Positions 1 through 7,649 of a stretch of 22,315 nt of DNA are shown here, piece after piece. The position numbers were made by a program, and so were the translations under genes. Under the pieces are notes generated by a model, which did no database searches, had not been told where the DNA came from, and saw only the letters and a list, made by a program, of their open reading frames with translations. Each line of letters begins with the position of its first letter. Within the stretch, counting starts at the first letter, position 1. The DNA is taken from assembly GCA_031384695.1 (NCBI GenBank), contig JANNAV010000159.1:1-22315 (forward strand), read 5' to 3'. The DNA comes from JANNAV01 sp031384695. Lineage in GTDB: Bacteria; Pseudomonadota; Alphaproteobacteria; Rhodobacterales; Rhodobacteraceae.

Positions 1-1
1 T

Positions 2-166
2 GCAGGCGACGGCAATCATTGGGCCGCCGAAGTGATTGACGCAAGTTTCAAGGGGATGAACCGGGTGCAGCAACAGCGCGCGGTCTATGCCAGCCTGAAG
101 GGCCGCATGGACGGCGCGCATGGCGAGTTGCACGCGCTGGCGCTGACCACGAAAGCCCCGGAGTAA
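2..166 (+). CDS. BolA family protein, C-terminal part (5' end outside window)
   Basis: Reading from base 2 gives 54 residues and a TAA at 164-166; the start lies upstream of the window. The visible part has the BolA C-terminal pattern: a SFKGMNRVQQQRAVYASL helix followed by the strand ELHALALTT with its conserved histidine. BolA-type proteins bind CGFS monothiol glutaredoxins through a shared 2Fe-2S cluster and act in iron sensing or Fe-S delivery in the cytoplasm. The next gene, 135 bases downstream on the same strand, is exactly such a glutaredoxin, which supports the call. Which BolA subfamily it belongs to cannot be decided from the C-terminus alone. Confidence 0.85.
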   Translation, partial: AGDGNHWAAEVIDASFKGMNRVQQQRAVYASLKGRMDGAHGELHALALTTKAPE

Positions 167-301
167 ACGGATGCTGGCTGTCTTGGACATAATGGGCGGA
201 TTTTACTTCTGCCAAGATGTACGAGGCTTGCTGAAACATGGAATTGGCTACTGGCGGCGAATGCGTCGGATAGAACGGTGGCACTACGAAAGGATGACGA
301 A

Positions 302-661
302 ATGAATGCGCAGGATCAAATCCGCGAAACTGTGGCCAAGAACGATGTCGTTCTGTTCATGAAGGGCACCAAGATGGTGCCACAATGCGGTTTCTCCAGC
401 CGCGTGGCGGGGGTGCTGAATTACATGGGCGTGGAGTTTGCCGATGTGAACGTGCTGGCGAATGCGGAAATCCGCCAGGGGATCAAGGATTTCTCGGATT
501 GGCCAACCATCCCGCAGCTTTACGTGAAGGGCGAGTTCGTGGGCGGCTGCGATATCATCACCGAGATGACGTTGTCGGGCGAGTTAGACCAGTTGTTCGA
601 GGCCAAGGGTGTGAGTTTCGACAAGGCGGCGGCAGATAAAATCCGCGAGTCCAACGCGTAG
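302..661 (+). CDS. grxD: CGFS monothiol glutaredoxin (Grx4/GrxD type)
   Basis: A 119-residue protein with one glutaredoxin domain. It shows the single-cysteine active site CGFS at residues 30-33 after the KGTKMVPQ segment, the cis-proline stretch WPTIPQLYVKGEFVGG that binds glutathione, and the GGCDI motif typical of this class. Proteins of this class carry a glutathione-ligated 2Fe-2S cluster and pass it to Fe-S targets or to BolA. The upstream neighbour encodes a BolA protein, so the pair is complete. I chose ATG 302 because AGGA at 291-294 sits 7 bases ahead; a GTG at 278 in the same frame would add eight residues without a good ribosome site. A hairpin at 715-744 probably ends the transcript. 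Confidence 0.95.
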   Translation: MNAQDQIRETVAKNDVVLFMKGTKMVPQCGFSSRVAGVLNYMGVEFADVNVLANAEIRQGIKDFSDWPTIPQLYVKGEFVGGCDIITEMTLSGELDQLFEAKGVSFDKAAADKIRESNA

Positions 662-714
662 CCAACAGCAGCAAAAAAAAGGGACGCGCGCGCCCAGCGG
701 CAGATTCGAGCGCC

Positions 715-744
715 GAAAAAGCCTGATCCGCCTGCGGCTTCTTT
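715..744 (+). terminator. Candidate terminator after the glutaredoxin gene
   Basis: GAAAAAGCC at 715-723 can pair with GGCTTCTTT at 736-744 (one A-C mismatch and one G-T wobble) around a 12-base loop. The right arm ends in a T-rich run, as in intrinsic terminators. It lies 54 bases after the glutaredoxin stop, between convergent genes, and the A-run on the left arm could let it work in both directions. Confidence 0.45.
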
Positions 745-755
745 ACTGGCTAAAT

Positions 756-782
756 ATCCCCGCCGGAGGCTCCGCCGGGGAT
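756..782 (-). terminator. GC-rich hairpin after zapA (contains dispersed 19-bp element)
   Basis: ATCCCCGCCGGA (756-767) pairs with TCCGCCGGGGAT (771-782) at 11 of 12 positions around a GGC loop. Read on the minus strand it begins 10 bases after the zapA stop and is followed by ATATTTAG, so it probably ends the zapA transcript. Bases 752-770 are identical to 16624-16642, downstream of dnaB. Confidence 0.55.
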
Positions 783-792
783 CCAGCAGATC

Positions 793-1167
793 TTACGCTG
801 ACAGGCGGTCCTCGACGGCTGCGGCAAGGGCTTCGGCGCGGGCGGCGATCTCGGCCAGGGTTTCGCGCACGGCGGCGGGCACCACGGCCACCTCGACCTT
901 TTCGCGTTCCTGCACCGGGCGGGCCTGAATTTCGGCCAGTTTCGCCTTCAGCCCACGATTTTCGTCCTCAACAGCGGCGGTTTTATCGGCCAGCATCAGG
1001 CCCGCCATCAGCAGCATGCGCGCTTCGGGCAGGCGGCCCAACTGGGCCAGCAGCGGCTGCGCTTCGCTGTCAAGCATCTGGGCCGCACTTTGCAGGAAAT
1101 GCTCTTCACCGGGCTGACAGACCACGTTGAAGCTGCGCCCCCCTATGATGATTTCCAGATCAGGCAT
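793..1167 (-). CDS. zapA: Cell division protein ZapA
   Basis: A 124-residue protein. The N-terminal half matches the ZapA fold: strands LEIIIGGRSFNVVCQPGEE, then a helix with the AAQMLDSEAQPLL stretch, then the long helix carrying the ARMLLMAGLMLADK pattern, which continues as a charged coiled coil to the C-terminus. ZapA binds FtsZ in the cytoplasm and cross-links filaments in the Z-ring. Its start overlaps the end of the upstream coiled-coil gene by 8 bases (1160-1167), which suggests translational coupling and a two-gene operon. The C-terminal tail of about 40 residues is Ala/Glu rich. It faces the glutaredoxin gene, with a hairpin between them. Confidence 0.9.
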   Translation of the reverse strand: MPDLEIIIGGRSFNVVCQPGEEHFLQSAAQMLDSEAQPLLAQLGRLPEARMLLMAGLMLADKTAAVEDENRGLKAKLAEIQARPVQEREKVEVAVVPAAVRETLAEIAARAEALAAAVEDRLSA

Positions 1168-1684
1168 CGGCGCGGGCCTCCTCGATCAGCGGGTTCAGGG
1201 CGGCCACGATATCGGCCAGTTCGGCCGCCTCGGAGGCACGGCTGCCGCGCAGCGCCTCAAGTTCGGCCAGCATGGCGCGGTTGATCAGTTGCGGCTCGGC
1301 CACGCCGCTGGCGGCGGCTTCGCGCAGTTTGCCCAACTCGCCGTTCAACTGGATCACCGTGCGGCGCAACCTTGTCAACTCGGCACCATAAGCTTCAAGC
1401 TGGCGGCCGGACTCGGCAAGTTTTGCGGCAATCCCGGCCTGCGTTTCGGCTTCTTTCTCGCGCACCACCTTCAGGCGTTCGTTCAGTTGCGCGTTGGCCA
1501 TCCGCTCTTCATCCAGAGCCTCAATCAGGCGGGCAACCTCGCCTTCACCGTCACCTGACACCGCCAAACCGCCGGGAGCAGCACTTGCGGACGCCACATC
1601 CGGCGCCGAGAGCGCCTCCACCCCGCGCCCGATGCGTTCCAGTGCTGCGGTAATCCGCCGTTCCAGTTCTGCGATCTGCTGCAT
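1160..1684 (-). CDS. Coiled-coil protein upstream of zapA, possible ZauP-like ZapA partner
   Basis: A 174-residue cytoplasmic protein with no signal peptide or membrane segment. A short N-terminal helix (IAELERRITAALERIGRG) is followed by an Ala/Ser/Pro/Gly linker and then a long charged coiled coil from about residue 50 to 130, ending in a second helical block. I place the start at the ATG whose first base is 1684, because AAAGGG lies 6 bases upstream; an in-frame ATG at 1708 adds eight residues but has no ribosome site. It overlaps zapA by 8 bases. In Caulobacter, ZapA is encoded with a coiled-coil partner, ZauP, that helps focus the Z-ring. By position and architecture this gene could be the counterpart, but I cannot show homology from sequence alone. 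Confidence 0.75.
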   Translation of the reverse strand: MQQIAELERRITAALERIGRGVEALSAPDVASASAAPGGLAVSGDGEGEVARLIEALDEERMANAQLNERLKVVREKEAETQAGIAAKLAESGRQLEAYGAELTRLRRTVIQLNGELGKLREAAASGVAEPQLINRAMLAELEALRGSRASEAAELADIVAALNPLIEEARADA

Positions 1685-1779
1685 GCCCTGCCCTTTGTTC
1701 CGTTTCATCGCCGCCGCGACCCGCCGCTTGCGTGCGAATCGCCATACGTGTCGTCATCACTGATCTTAGCGCATCGGAT

Positions 1780-1795
1780 GGGGCGAGGTCGCCCC
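1780..1795 (+). terminator. Orphan terminator-like hairpin in the tkt leader
   Basis: GGGGCG (1780-1785) pairs perfectly with CGCCCC (1790-1795) around an AGGT loop and is followed at once by TTTCTGTT. It points in the + direction, yet no + strand gene ends upstream of it; the tkt start is 92 bases downstream. It could end a short unannotated RNA or attenuate tkt. Confidence 0.4.
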
Positions 1796-1823
1796 TTTCT
1801 GTTCAATGCGTTGCGGGGCGCGC

Positions 1824-1851
1824 TTGATCTTGCCACCCGAGGTGCTATGCA
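1824..1851 (+). promoter_or_regulatory. Possible sigma-70-type promoter for tkt
   Basis: TTGATC at 1824-1829 and TATGCA at 1846-1851 are separated by 16 bases, 35 bases ahead of the TTG start. The match to the consensus is partial, so this is a weak prediction. Confidence 0.25.
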
Positions 1852-1886
1852 GCCCGCAACCTTGTCCCAGCAACAGGATCCCGGCC

Positions 1887-3902
1887 TTGGATATCCAGAC
1901 CCTCCGCGCAGAACACCCCGATCACTGGAAGCGCGCCTGCGCAATCCGCACCTTGACGATGGATGCGGTGGCGGCCGCGAATTCGGGCCATTCGGGGATG
2001 CCGATGGGCATGGCGGATGTGGCAACGGTGTTGTTTGAAAAGCATCTGAAGTTCGATCCCGCCGCCCCGCGCTGGCCGGACCGCGACCGGTTCATCCTGT
2101 CGGCGGGCCACGGCTCGATGCTGATCTATGCGGTGCTGCATCTGACGGGCTATGCCGACATGACGCTGGAGCAGGTGAAGAACTTCCGCCAATGGGGGGC
2201 GATCACAGCGGGCCACCCTGAGTATGGCCATGTGGCGGGGGTGGAAACCACCACCGGGCCGTTGGGGCAAGGCATTGCCAATGCGGTTGGTTTTGCCATG
2301 GCCGAAGCGTCCTTGCGCGCGCATTGGGGCGTCAAGGTGATGGACCATTACACCTATGTGATCGCTGGTGACGGCTGCCTGATGGAGGGCGTCAGCCACG
2401 AGGCGATCGGCCTTGCCGGCAAGCAGGCGCTGAACCGGCTGATCGTGCTGTGGGACAACAACGGCATCACCATTGATGGCAAGGTTTCGATAGCCGACAT
2501 CACCGATCAGAAGGCGCGCTTTGCGGCTGCGGGCTGGGATGTGTTCGAATGCGACGGCCATGATCCGCTGGCGATTGACCGTGCGTTGACCGCCGCCAAA
2601 GCCAGCCCGCGCCCGGCGATGATCGCCTGTGCGACGCATATCGCACTGGGCTCGTCGGCGCAGGACACCGCCAAGGGCCATGGCGCGTTGACCGATGCCA
2701 AATTGATCGCCGACACCCGTGCCGCCTATGGCTGGAGCCATGGGGCGTTCGAGATCCCGGCGGATATCAAGGCTGAATGGGAGGCGATGGGCGCACGGGG
2801 GGCAGCCGCACGGCTGGCCTGGGAGCAGCGTCTGGCGGCGATGCCCGCCGGGCGGCAGTCCAGTTTCGCACGGATTTTTGCGGGCGACGTGCCCAAGAGC
2901 CTTGCAGGCGCCATCCGCGCGGTCAAGCTGCAGGCGGTGGCGGATATGCCGAAGGTGGCCACCCGTGCAGCCTCGGAAACCGTGCTGAAAGCGGTGAACC
3001 CGGTGATGAGCGAAACCATCGGCGGCTCGGCCGATCTGACCGGCTCGAACAACACCAAAACCGCCGATATGGGGACCTTTTCACCCGAGGATCGCAAGGG
3101 CCGCTATGTCTATTACGGCATCCGCGAGCATGGCATGGCCTCGGCAATGAACGGCATGGTGCTGCATGGCGGCGTGCGCCCTTACGGCGGCACCTTCATG
3201 TGTTTCACCGATTATGCCCGCCCCGCGATGCGGCTTTCGGCCCTGATGGGCGTGCCGGTGATCTATGTGATGACGCATGACAGCATCGGCTTGGGCGAAG
3301 ATGGCCCCACCCATCAGCCGGTGGAACATCTGGCGATTTCCCGCGCGACGCCAAATACTTATGTGATACGCCCGGCCGATCTGGTGGAAACCGCCGAGGC
3401 GTGGGATGTGGCACTCAGGGCGAAATCGACGCCGACGGTGCTGGCACTTTCACGCCAGAACCTGCCAGCCGTGCGGCGGGTGCACACCAACCGGAATCTG
3501 GTGGAAAAGGGCGCCTATGTGCTGGCAGAATCCGAGGCCAGGCGGCAGGTTATCCTGCTGGCCACCGGTTCCGAGGTGGAGATTGCGCTGGCGGCACGGG
3601 CGGTGCTGGAGGCCGGGGGCATCGGCTGCCGGGTGGTATCAATGCCCTGCATGGAGTTGTTTGCCGCCCAGCCGGTCGCGTATCGGCGCAAGGTTCTGCC
3701 TGCGGGGCCGGTGCGGGTGGCGATTGAGGCCGGGGTGCGAACGGGCTGGGACCGCTGGCTTCTGGGCGAGCGCGGGCGCGAGGCCAAGGCCGATTTCGTC
3801 GGCATGACGGGCTTTGGTGCCTCGGCCCCGATCGACCGGCTTTACAGGGAGTTCGGCATCACCGCCGCGGCCGCCGTCGCCAAGGCCAAAGCGCTGCTCT
3901 GA
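1887..3902 (+). CDS. tkt: Transketolase
   Basis: A 671-residue enzyme of usual length. Transketolase moves two-carbon units between sugar phosphates in the pentose phosphate pathway and, where present, the Calvin cycle, using thiamine diphosphate. Visible: the diphosphate-binding motif GDGCLMEG near residues 161-168 with NN about 24 residues on, the substrate-site histidine in CATHIALGSS (about residue 251), the catalytic glutamate in GIREHGMA (about 414), and DGPTHQPVEHL in the pyrimidine domain. Alignment with the family start (DIQTLRAEHPDHW) places the first codon at TTG 1887, with AGGA at 1875-1878 eight bases ahead; an ATG at 1806 would add 27 residues unlike the family. The usual SGHPG motif reads SGHSG (Ser at residue 36). 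It is divergent from the zapA pair and convergent with phoB. Confidence 0.95.
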   Translation: MDIQTLRAEHPDHWKRACAIRTLTMDAVAAANSGHSGMPMGMADVATVLFEKHLKFDPAAPRWPDRDRFILSAGHGSMLIYAVLHLTGYADMTLEQVKNFRQWGAITAGHPEYGHVAGVETTTGPLGQGIANAVGFAMAEASLRAHWGVKVMDHYTYVIAGDGCLMEGVSHEAIGLAGKQALNRLIVLWDNNGITIDGKVSIADITDQKARFAAAGWDVFECDGHDPLAIDRALTAAKASPRPAMIACATHIALGSSAQDTAKGHGALTDAKLIADTRAAYGWSHGAFEIPADIKAEWEAMGARGAAARLAWEQRLAAMPAGRQSSFARIFAGDVPKSLAGAIRAVKLQAVADMPKVATRAASETVLKAVNPVMSETIGGSADLTGSNNTKTADMGTFSPEDRKGRYVYYGIREHGMASAMNGMVLHGGVRPYGGTFMCFTDYARPAMRLSALMGVPVIYVMTHDSIGLGEDGPTHQPVEHLAISRATPNTYVIRPADLVETAEAWDVALRAKSTPTVLALSRQNLPAVRRVHTNRNLVEKGAYVLAESEARRQVILLATGSEVEIALAARAVLEAGGIGCRVVSMPCMELFAAQPVAYRRKVLPAGPVRVAIEAGVRTGWDRWLLGERGREAKADFVGMTGFGASAPIDRLYREFGITAAAAVAKAKALL

Positions 3903-3918
3903 ATGTGACCGGGCGGCG

Positions 3919-3932
3919 CACCTCTCAAGGTG
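3919..3932 (+). terminator. Short hairpin just after tkt
   Basis: CACCT (3919-3923) and AGGTG (3928-3932) form a perfect 5-bp stem with a CTCA loop, followed by TTTG, 16 bases after the tkt stop. The stem is short and the T-run is only three bases, so it would be a weak terminator alone. Confidence 0.3.
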
Positions 3933-4003
3933 TTTGCCCCCGGAGTTTGCGGGTGCAGTGTTTTCCTTGAACTGGAAGGACGCAGTACAGGCCAGGTTCT
4001 TCA

Positions 4004-4029
4004 CGGTATCAGCCGATTGGCTGAGACCG
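4004..4029. terminator. Stable hairpin between convergent tkt and phoB
   Basis: CGGT-A-TCAGCC (4004-4014) pairs with GGCTGA-G-ACCG (4019-4029) around a GATT loop: 10 of 11 positions pair, with one A-G mismatch. Neither side has a clear T-run. Its position about 100 bases past the tkt stop, between facing genes, suggests a transcript 3'-end structure. Confidence 0.4.
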
Positions 4030-4060
4030 GAAAAATTCACCCTGAACCCAACCCGTCAAA

Positions 4061-4145
4061 GCCCGCCCCTACCTCAGCGCCCCCCTACCCCAAAGCCCGC
4101 CCCTACCCCAGAGCCCGCCCTACCCCAGCGCGACCCTAACCCAAA
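4061..4145. repeat. Degenerate 17-18 bp C-rich tandem repeat overlapping the phoB 3' end
   Basis: About five units of the form GCCCGCCCCTACCCCA(AA) start near 4061, 4077, 4095, 4113 and 4128. The copies differ by single bases and one or two indels. The last unit runs over the phoB stop codon (4136-4138). Read on the phoB (minus) strand it is a series of GGG/GGGG runs with short loops, so it could fold as a G-quadruplex. Confidence 0.75.
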
Positions 4146-4828
4146 GCATAACCGGCACCGCGCACCGTGCGCAGCGGGTCTTCGCCGCCGAACTGGCACA
4201 GCGCCTTGCGCAGGCGGCCGATATGCACATCCACCGTCCGGCTGTCGACATAGATATCGCGGCCCCAAACCCGGTCCAGCAGGGTTTCGCGGCTCCACAC
4301 CCGGCCCGGCCGCTCCATGAAACTTGCCAGCAGCCGGAACTCGGTCGGCCCCAGCTTCAGAACCTTGTCGGCCCGGTACACCCGGTGGCTTTCGGTATCG
4401 AGGCGGATATCGCGGAACTCCAGCACCACCCCCACCGCCGCAGGCCGCACCCGGCGCAGCTGCGCCCGCACCCGCGCCATCAACTCCACCACCGAATAGG
4501 GCTTGATCACATAATCATCCGCCCCCGTCTCCAGCCCCCGCACCCGATCCACCTCCTCGGCCCGCGCCGACAGCATGATGATGGCGATGCCCCGCGTTTC
4601 CGCCCGCGATTTCAGACGGCGACACACCTCGATCCCCGACACGTTCGGCAACATCCAGTCCAGCACGATCACATCCGGTGCCGCCTCGTCGACCAGTACC
4701 ATCGCCTGCTCGCCGTCCTCGGCCTGCACCACGCGAAAGCCCTCTGCCTCCAGATTATACGACAACACCGCGCGCTGTGCGGGCTCGTCCTCCACCAGCA
4801 TCACCGTCGCCTGATGCACTCCGGCCAT
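4136..4828 (-). CDS. phoB: Phosphate regulon response regulator PhoB
   Basis: A 230-residue OmpR/PhoB-type regulator. The receiver domain (about residues 7-120) shows the acidic pair VEDE, the phosphorylated aspartate D57 in VLDWMLP, the conserved Ser in MLSAR and K109 in VIKPY. The winged-helix DNA-binding domain (about 132-230) carries the LGPTEFRLL and RVWSRETLLDRVW segments, the recognition-helix region SRTVDVHIGRLRKAL and the final RTVRGAGYAL hairpin. It binds Pho boxes when phosphorylated by PhoR. It is the last gene of the pst operon, 3 bases after phoU, while its kinase gene is divergent at the other end of the cluster. Its last codons run into a G-rich tandem repeat. Confidence 0.96.
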   Translation of the reverse strand: MAGVHQATVMLVEDEPAQRAVLSYNLEAEGFRVVQAEDGEQAMVLVDEAAPDVIVLDWMLPNVSGIEVCRRLKSRAETRGIAIIMLSARAEEVDRVRGLETGADDYVIKPYSVVELMARVRAQLRRVRPAAVGVVLEFRDIRLDTESHRVYRADKVLKLGPTEFRLLASFMERPGRVWSRETLLDRVWGRDIYVDSRTVDVHIGRLRKALCQFGGEDPLRTVRGAGYALG

Positions 4829-4831
4829 GCC

Positions 4832-5551
4832 CTAGCCCCCGATGCCCGGCGCACGCGCGGCGGTGATATCATCCTTGGGCCGGTCATCATCGGGCAGTTT
4901 GCCTTCCACCAGATAGATCACCTGCTCGGCAATCCCGGTGGCATGATCGCCCATGCGTTCGATGTTCTTGGTGATGAAATGCAGATGCATGCAGGCGGTG
5001 ATGTTGCGCGGATCCTCCATCATATGCGTCAGCAACTCGCGGAAAAGGGCGGTGTACATCTGGTCCACCTCCAGATCGCGCTGCCGCACTTCGGCGGCAA
5101 AGCCCGCGTCACGCTGCACATAGCTGTCAAGCGCATCGCTCACCATCAGCCCCACCGCCTTGGCCATCCGCCGCACCGATCCCGAGGCCCCGGCAATCGC
5201 CGGCATCTGCGACAGCAGAACCGAGCGTTTGGCCAGGTTCTTGGCGTAATCGCCACACCGCTCCAGCGAGGCCGCGATCTTGATCACCGTCAGGATGGTG
5301 CGCAGATCGCCCGCCACCGGCCCGCGGAGCGCAATCACCCGCGCCGCCTCAAGATTGATCTGCTCTTCCAGCGTATCAATCGCCGCATCGCCACGCCGCA
5401 CCGTTTCCGCCAGCTCGTCATCGCGGGTATCAAGGGCGGTGGCGGCGTTCAGAATGGCGGTTTCCACCAGCCCGCCCATCTTCATTATCATGATCAGAAT
5501 GCCCTCAAGATCACGGTCAAAGGCGCTGGCAATGTGGCGTTCGTTGCTCAT
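4832..5551 (-). CDS. phoU: Phosphate transport regulator PhoU
   Basis: A 239-residue all-helical cytoplasmic protein made of two PhoU repeats. Each repeat has the metal-binding pattern: IKIAASLERCGDYAKNLAKR in the first and FITKNIERMGDHATGIAEQV in the second. PhoU couples the state of the PstSCAB transporter to PhoR and keeps the Pho response off when phosphate is ample. Two ATGs stand in tandem; I take the inner one (5551), because AGGGAG lies 6 bases ahead of it and the family typically begins MSNE-HI. It follows pstB by 11 bases and precedes phoB by 3, so all three are likely on one message. Confidence 0.95.
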   Translation of the reverse strand: MSNERHIASAFDRDLEGILIMIMKMGGLVETAILNAATALDTRDDELAETVRRGDAAIDTLEEQINLEAARVIALRGPVAGDLRTILTVIKIAASLERCGDYAKNLAKRSVLLSQMPAIAGASGSVRRMAKAVGLMVSDALDSYVQRDAGFAAEVRQRDLEVDQMYTALFRELLTHMMEDPRNITACMHLHFITKNIERMGDHATGIAEQVIYLVEGKLPDDDRPKDDITAARAPGIGG

Positions 5552-5562
5552 CATGATCTCCC

Positions 5563-6360
5563 TCAGCCGATCCGGCCGGTGATATAGCTTTCGGTGCGCG
5601 GATCTTTGGGGTTGGAAAAGATCGTCGCGGTTGCGTCATATTCCACCAGATTGCCCAAGTGGAAGAATGCGGTCTTTTGGCTGACCCGCGCCGCCTGCTG
5701 CATCGAATGGGTCACGATCACCACTGAGAACTGGCTGCGCAACTCGTCGATCAACTCCTCGATCTGCGCTGTCGCAATCGGGTCCAGCGCCGAGCACGGC
5801 TCGTCCATCAACAGCACCTCGGGCGAGGTGGCGATGGCGCGCGCAATGCACAACCGCTGCTGCTGCCCCCCTGAAAGCCCGGTGCCGGGGCTGTCCAGCC
5901 GGTCCTTCGCCTCGTTCCACAACGCCGCCCGGCGCAGCGATTTCTCAACGATCTCGTCCATCTCGGCCTTGTTGGTGGTCAACCCGTGAATTTTCGGCCC
6001 ATAAGCCACGTTCTCATAGATCGACTTCGGAAACGGGTTGGGCTTTTGAAACACCATCCCCACCTTGGCGCGCAACTGCACCGGATCAATCCGCGCGTCA
6101 TAGATATCGCGCCCGTCCATCTTGATCTCACCCGAAACCCGGCAGCCGGTGATGGTGTCGTTCATCCGGTTCAGACAGCGCAGAAACGTCGATTTCCCGC
6201 AACCCGAAGGCCCGATGAACGCCGTCACCGTCTTGTCCAGAATATCGACATTCACATCGCGCAACGCATGGTTGGCGCCGTAATGCACCTGCACGCCCCG
6301 CGCAGTGATCTTGTTGGTCTGGGTGTCCAAAGCGCTTTCCGTCCTGCTCATATCGTTCAT
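5563..6360 (-). CDS. pstB: Phosphate ABC transporter ATP-binding protein PstB
   Basis: A 265-residue ABC ATPase, normal for PstB. It has Walker A GPSGCGKST (residues 50-58), a Q-loop in VFQKPNPFPKSIYENVAYGP, the signature LSGGQQQR (162-169), Walker B VLLMDEP with the PstB-typical CSALDPIAT that follows, and the switch histidine in VTHSM (about 218). It powers phosphate import through PstA and PstC. ATG 6360 is preferred: AAGGGG lies 6 bases ahead and falls across the pstA stop. The longer reading from 6411 would run back into pstA and has no support. It sits between pstA and phoU. Confidence 0.96.
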   Translation of the reverse strand: MNDMSRTESALDTQTNKITARGVQVHYGANHALRDVNVDILDKTVTAFIGPSGCGKSTFLRCLNRMNDTITGCRVSGEIKMDGRDIYDARIDPVQLRAKVGMVFQKPNPFPKSIYENVAYGPKIHGLTTNKAEMDEIVEKSLRRAALWNEAKDRLDSPGTGLSGGQQQRLCIARAIATSPEVLLMDEPCSALDPIATAQIEELIDELRSQFSVVIVTHSMQQAARVSQKTAFFHLGNLVEYDATATIFSNPKDPRTESYITGRIG

Positions 6361-6370
6361 ATATTTCCCC

Positions 6371-7642
<1,272 letters not shown>

Positions 7643-7649
7643 ATCGCCC

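Noticed and set aside
662..792. Possible 6S RNA gene beside zapA
   Set aside because: 6S RNA is often next to zapA, but this gap is only 131 bases, lies between convergent genes and is explained by two terminator-like hairpins; no 6S-like long bulged stem is seen.
3814..4320. Pro-rich open frame through the C-rich repeat on the + strand
   Set aside because: It starts inside tkt in another frame and ends inside phoB; the PAPTPEPA-like repeats are just the translated DNA repeat, with no ribosome site.
4223..5587. Long open frame of 454 codons on the + strand
   Set aside because: It is antisense to phoB and phoU, is full of His, Arg and Pro as expected for a GC-rich shadow frame, and matches no family pattern.
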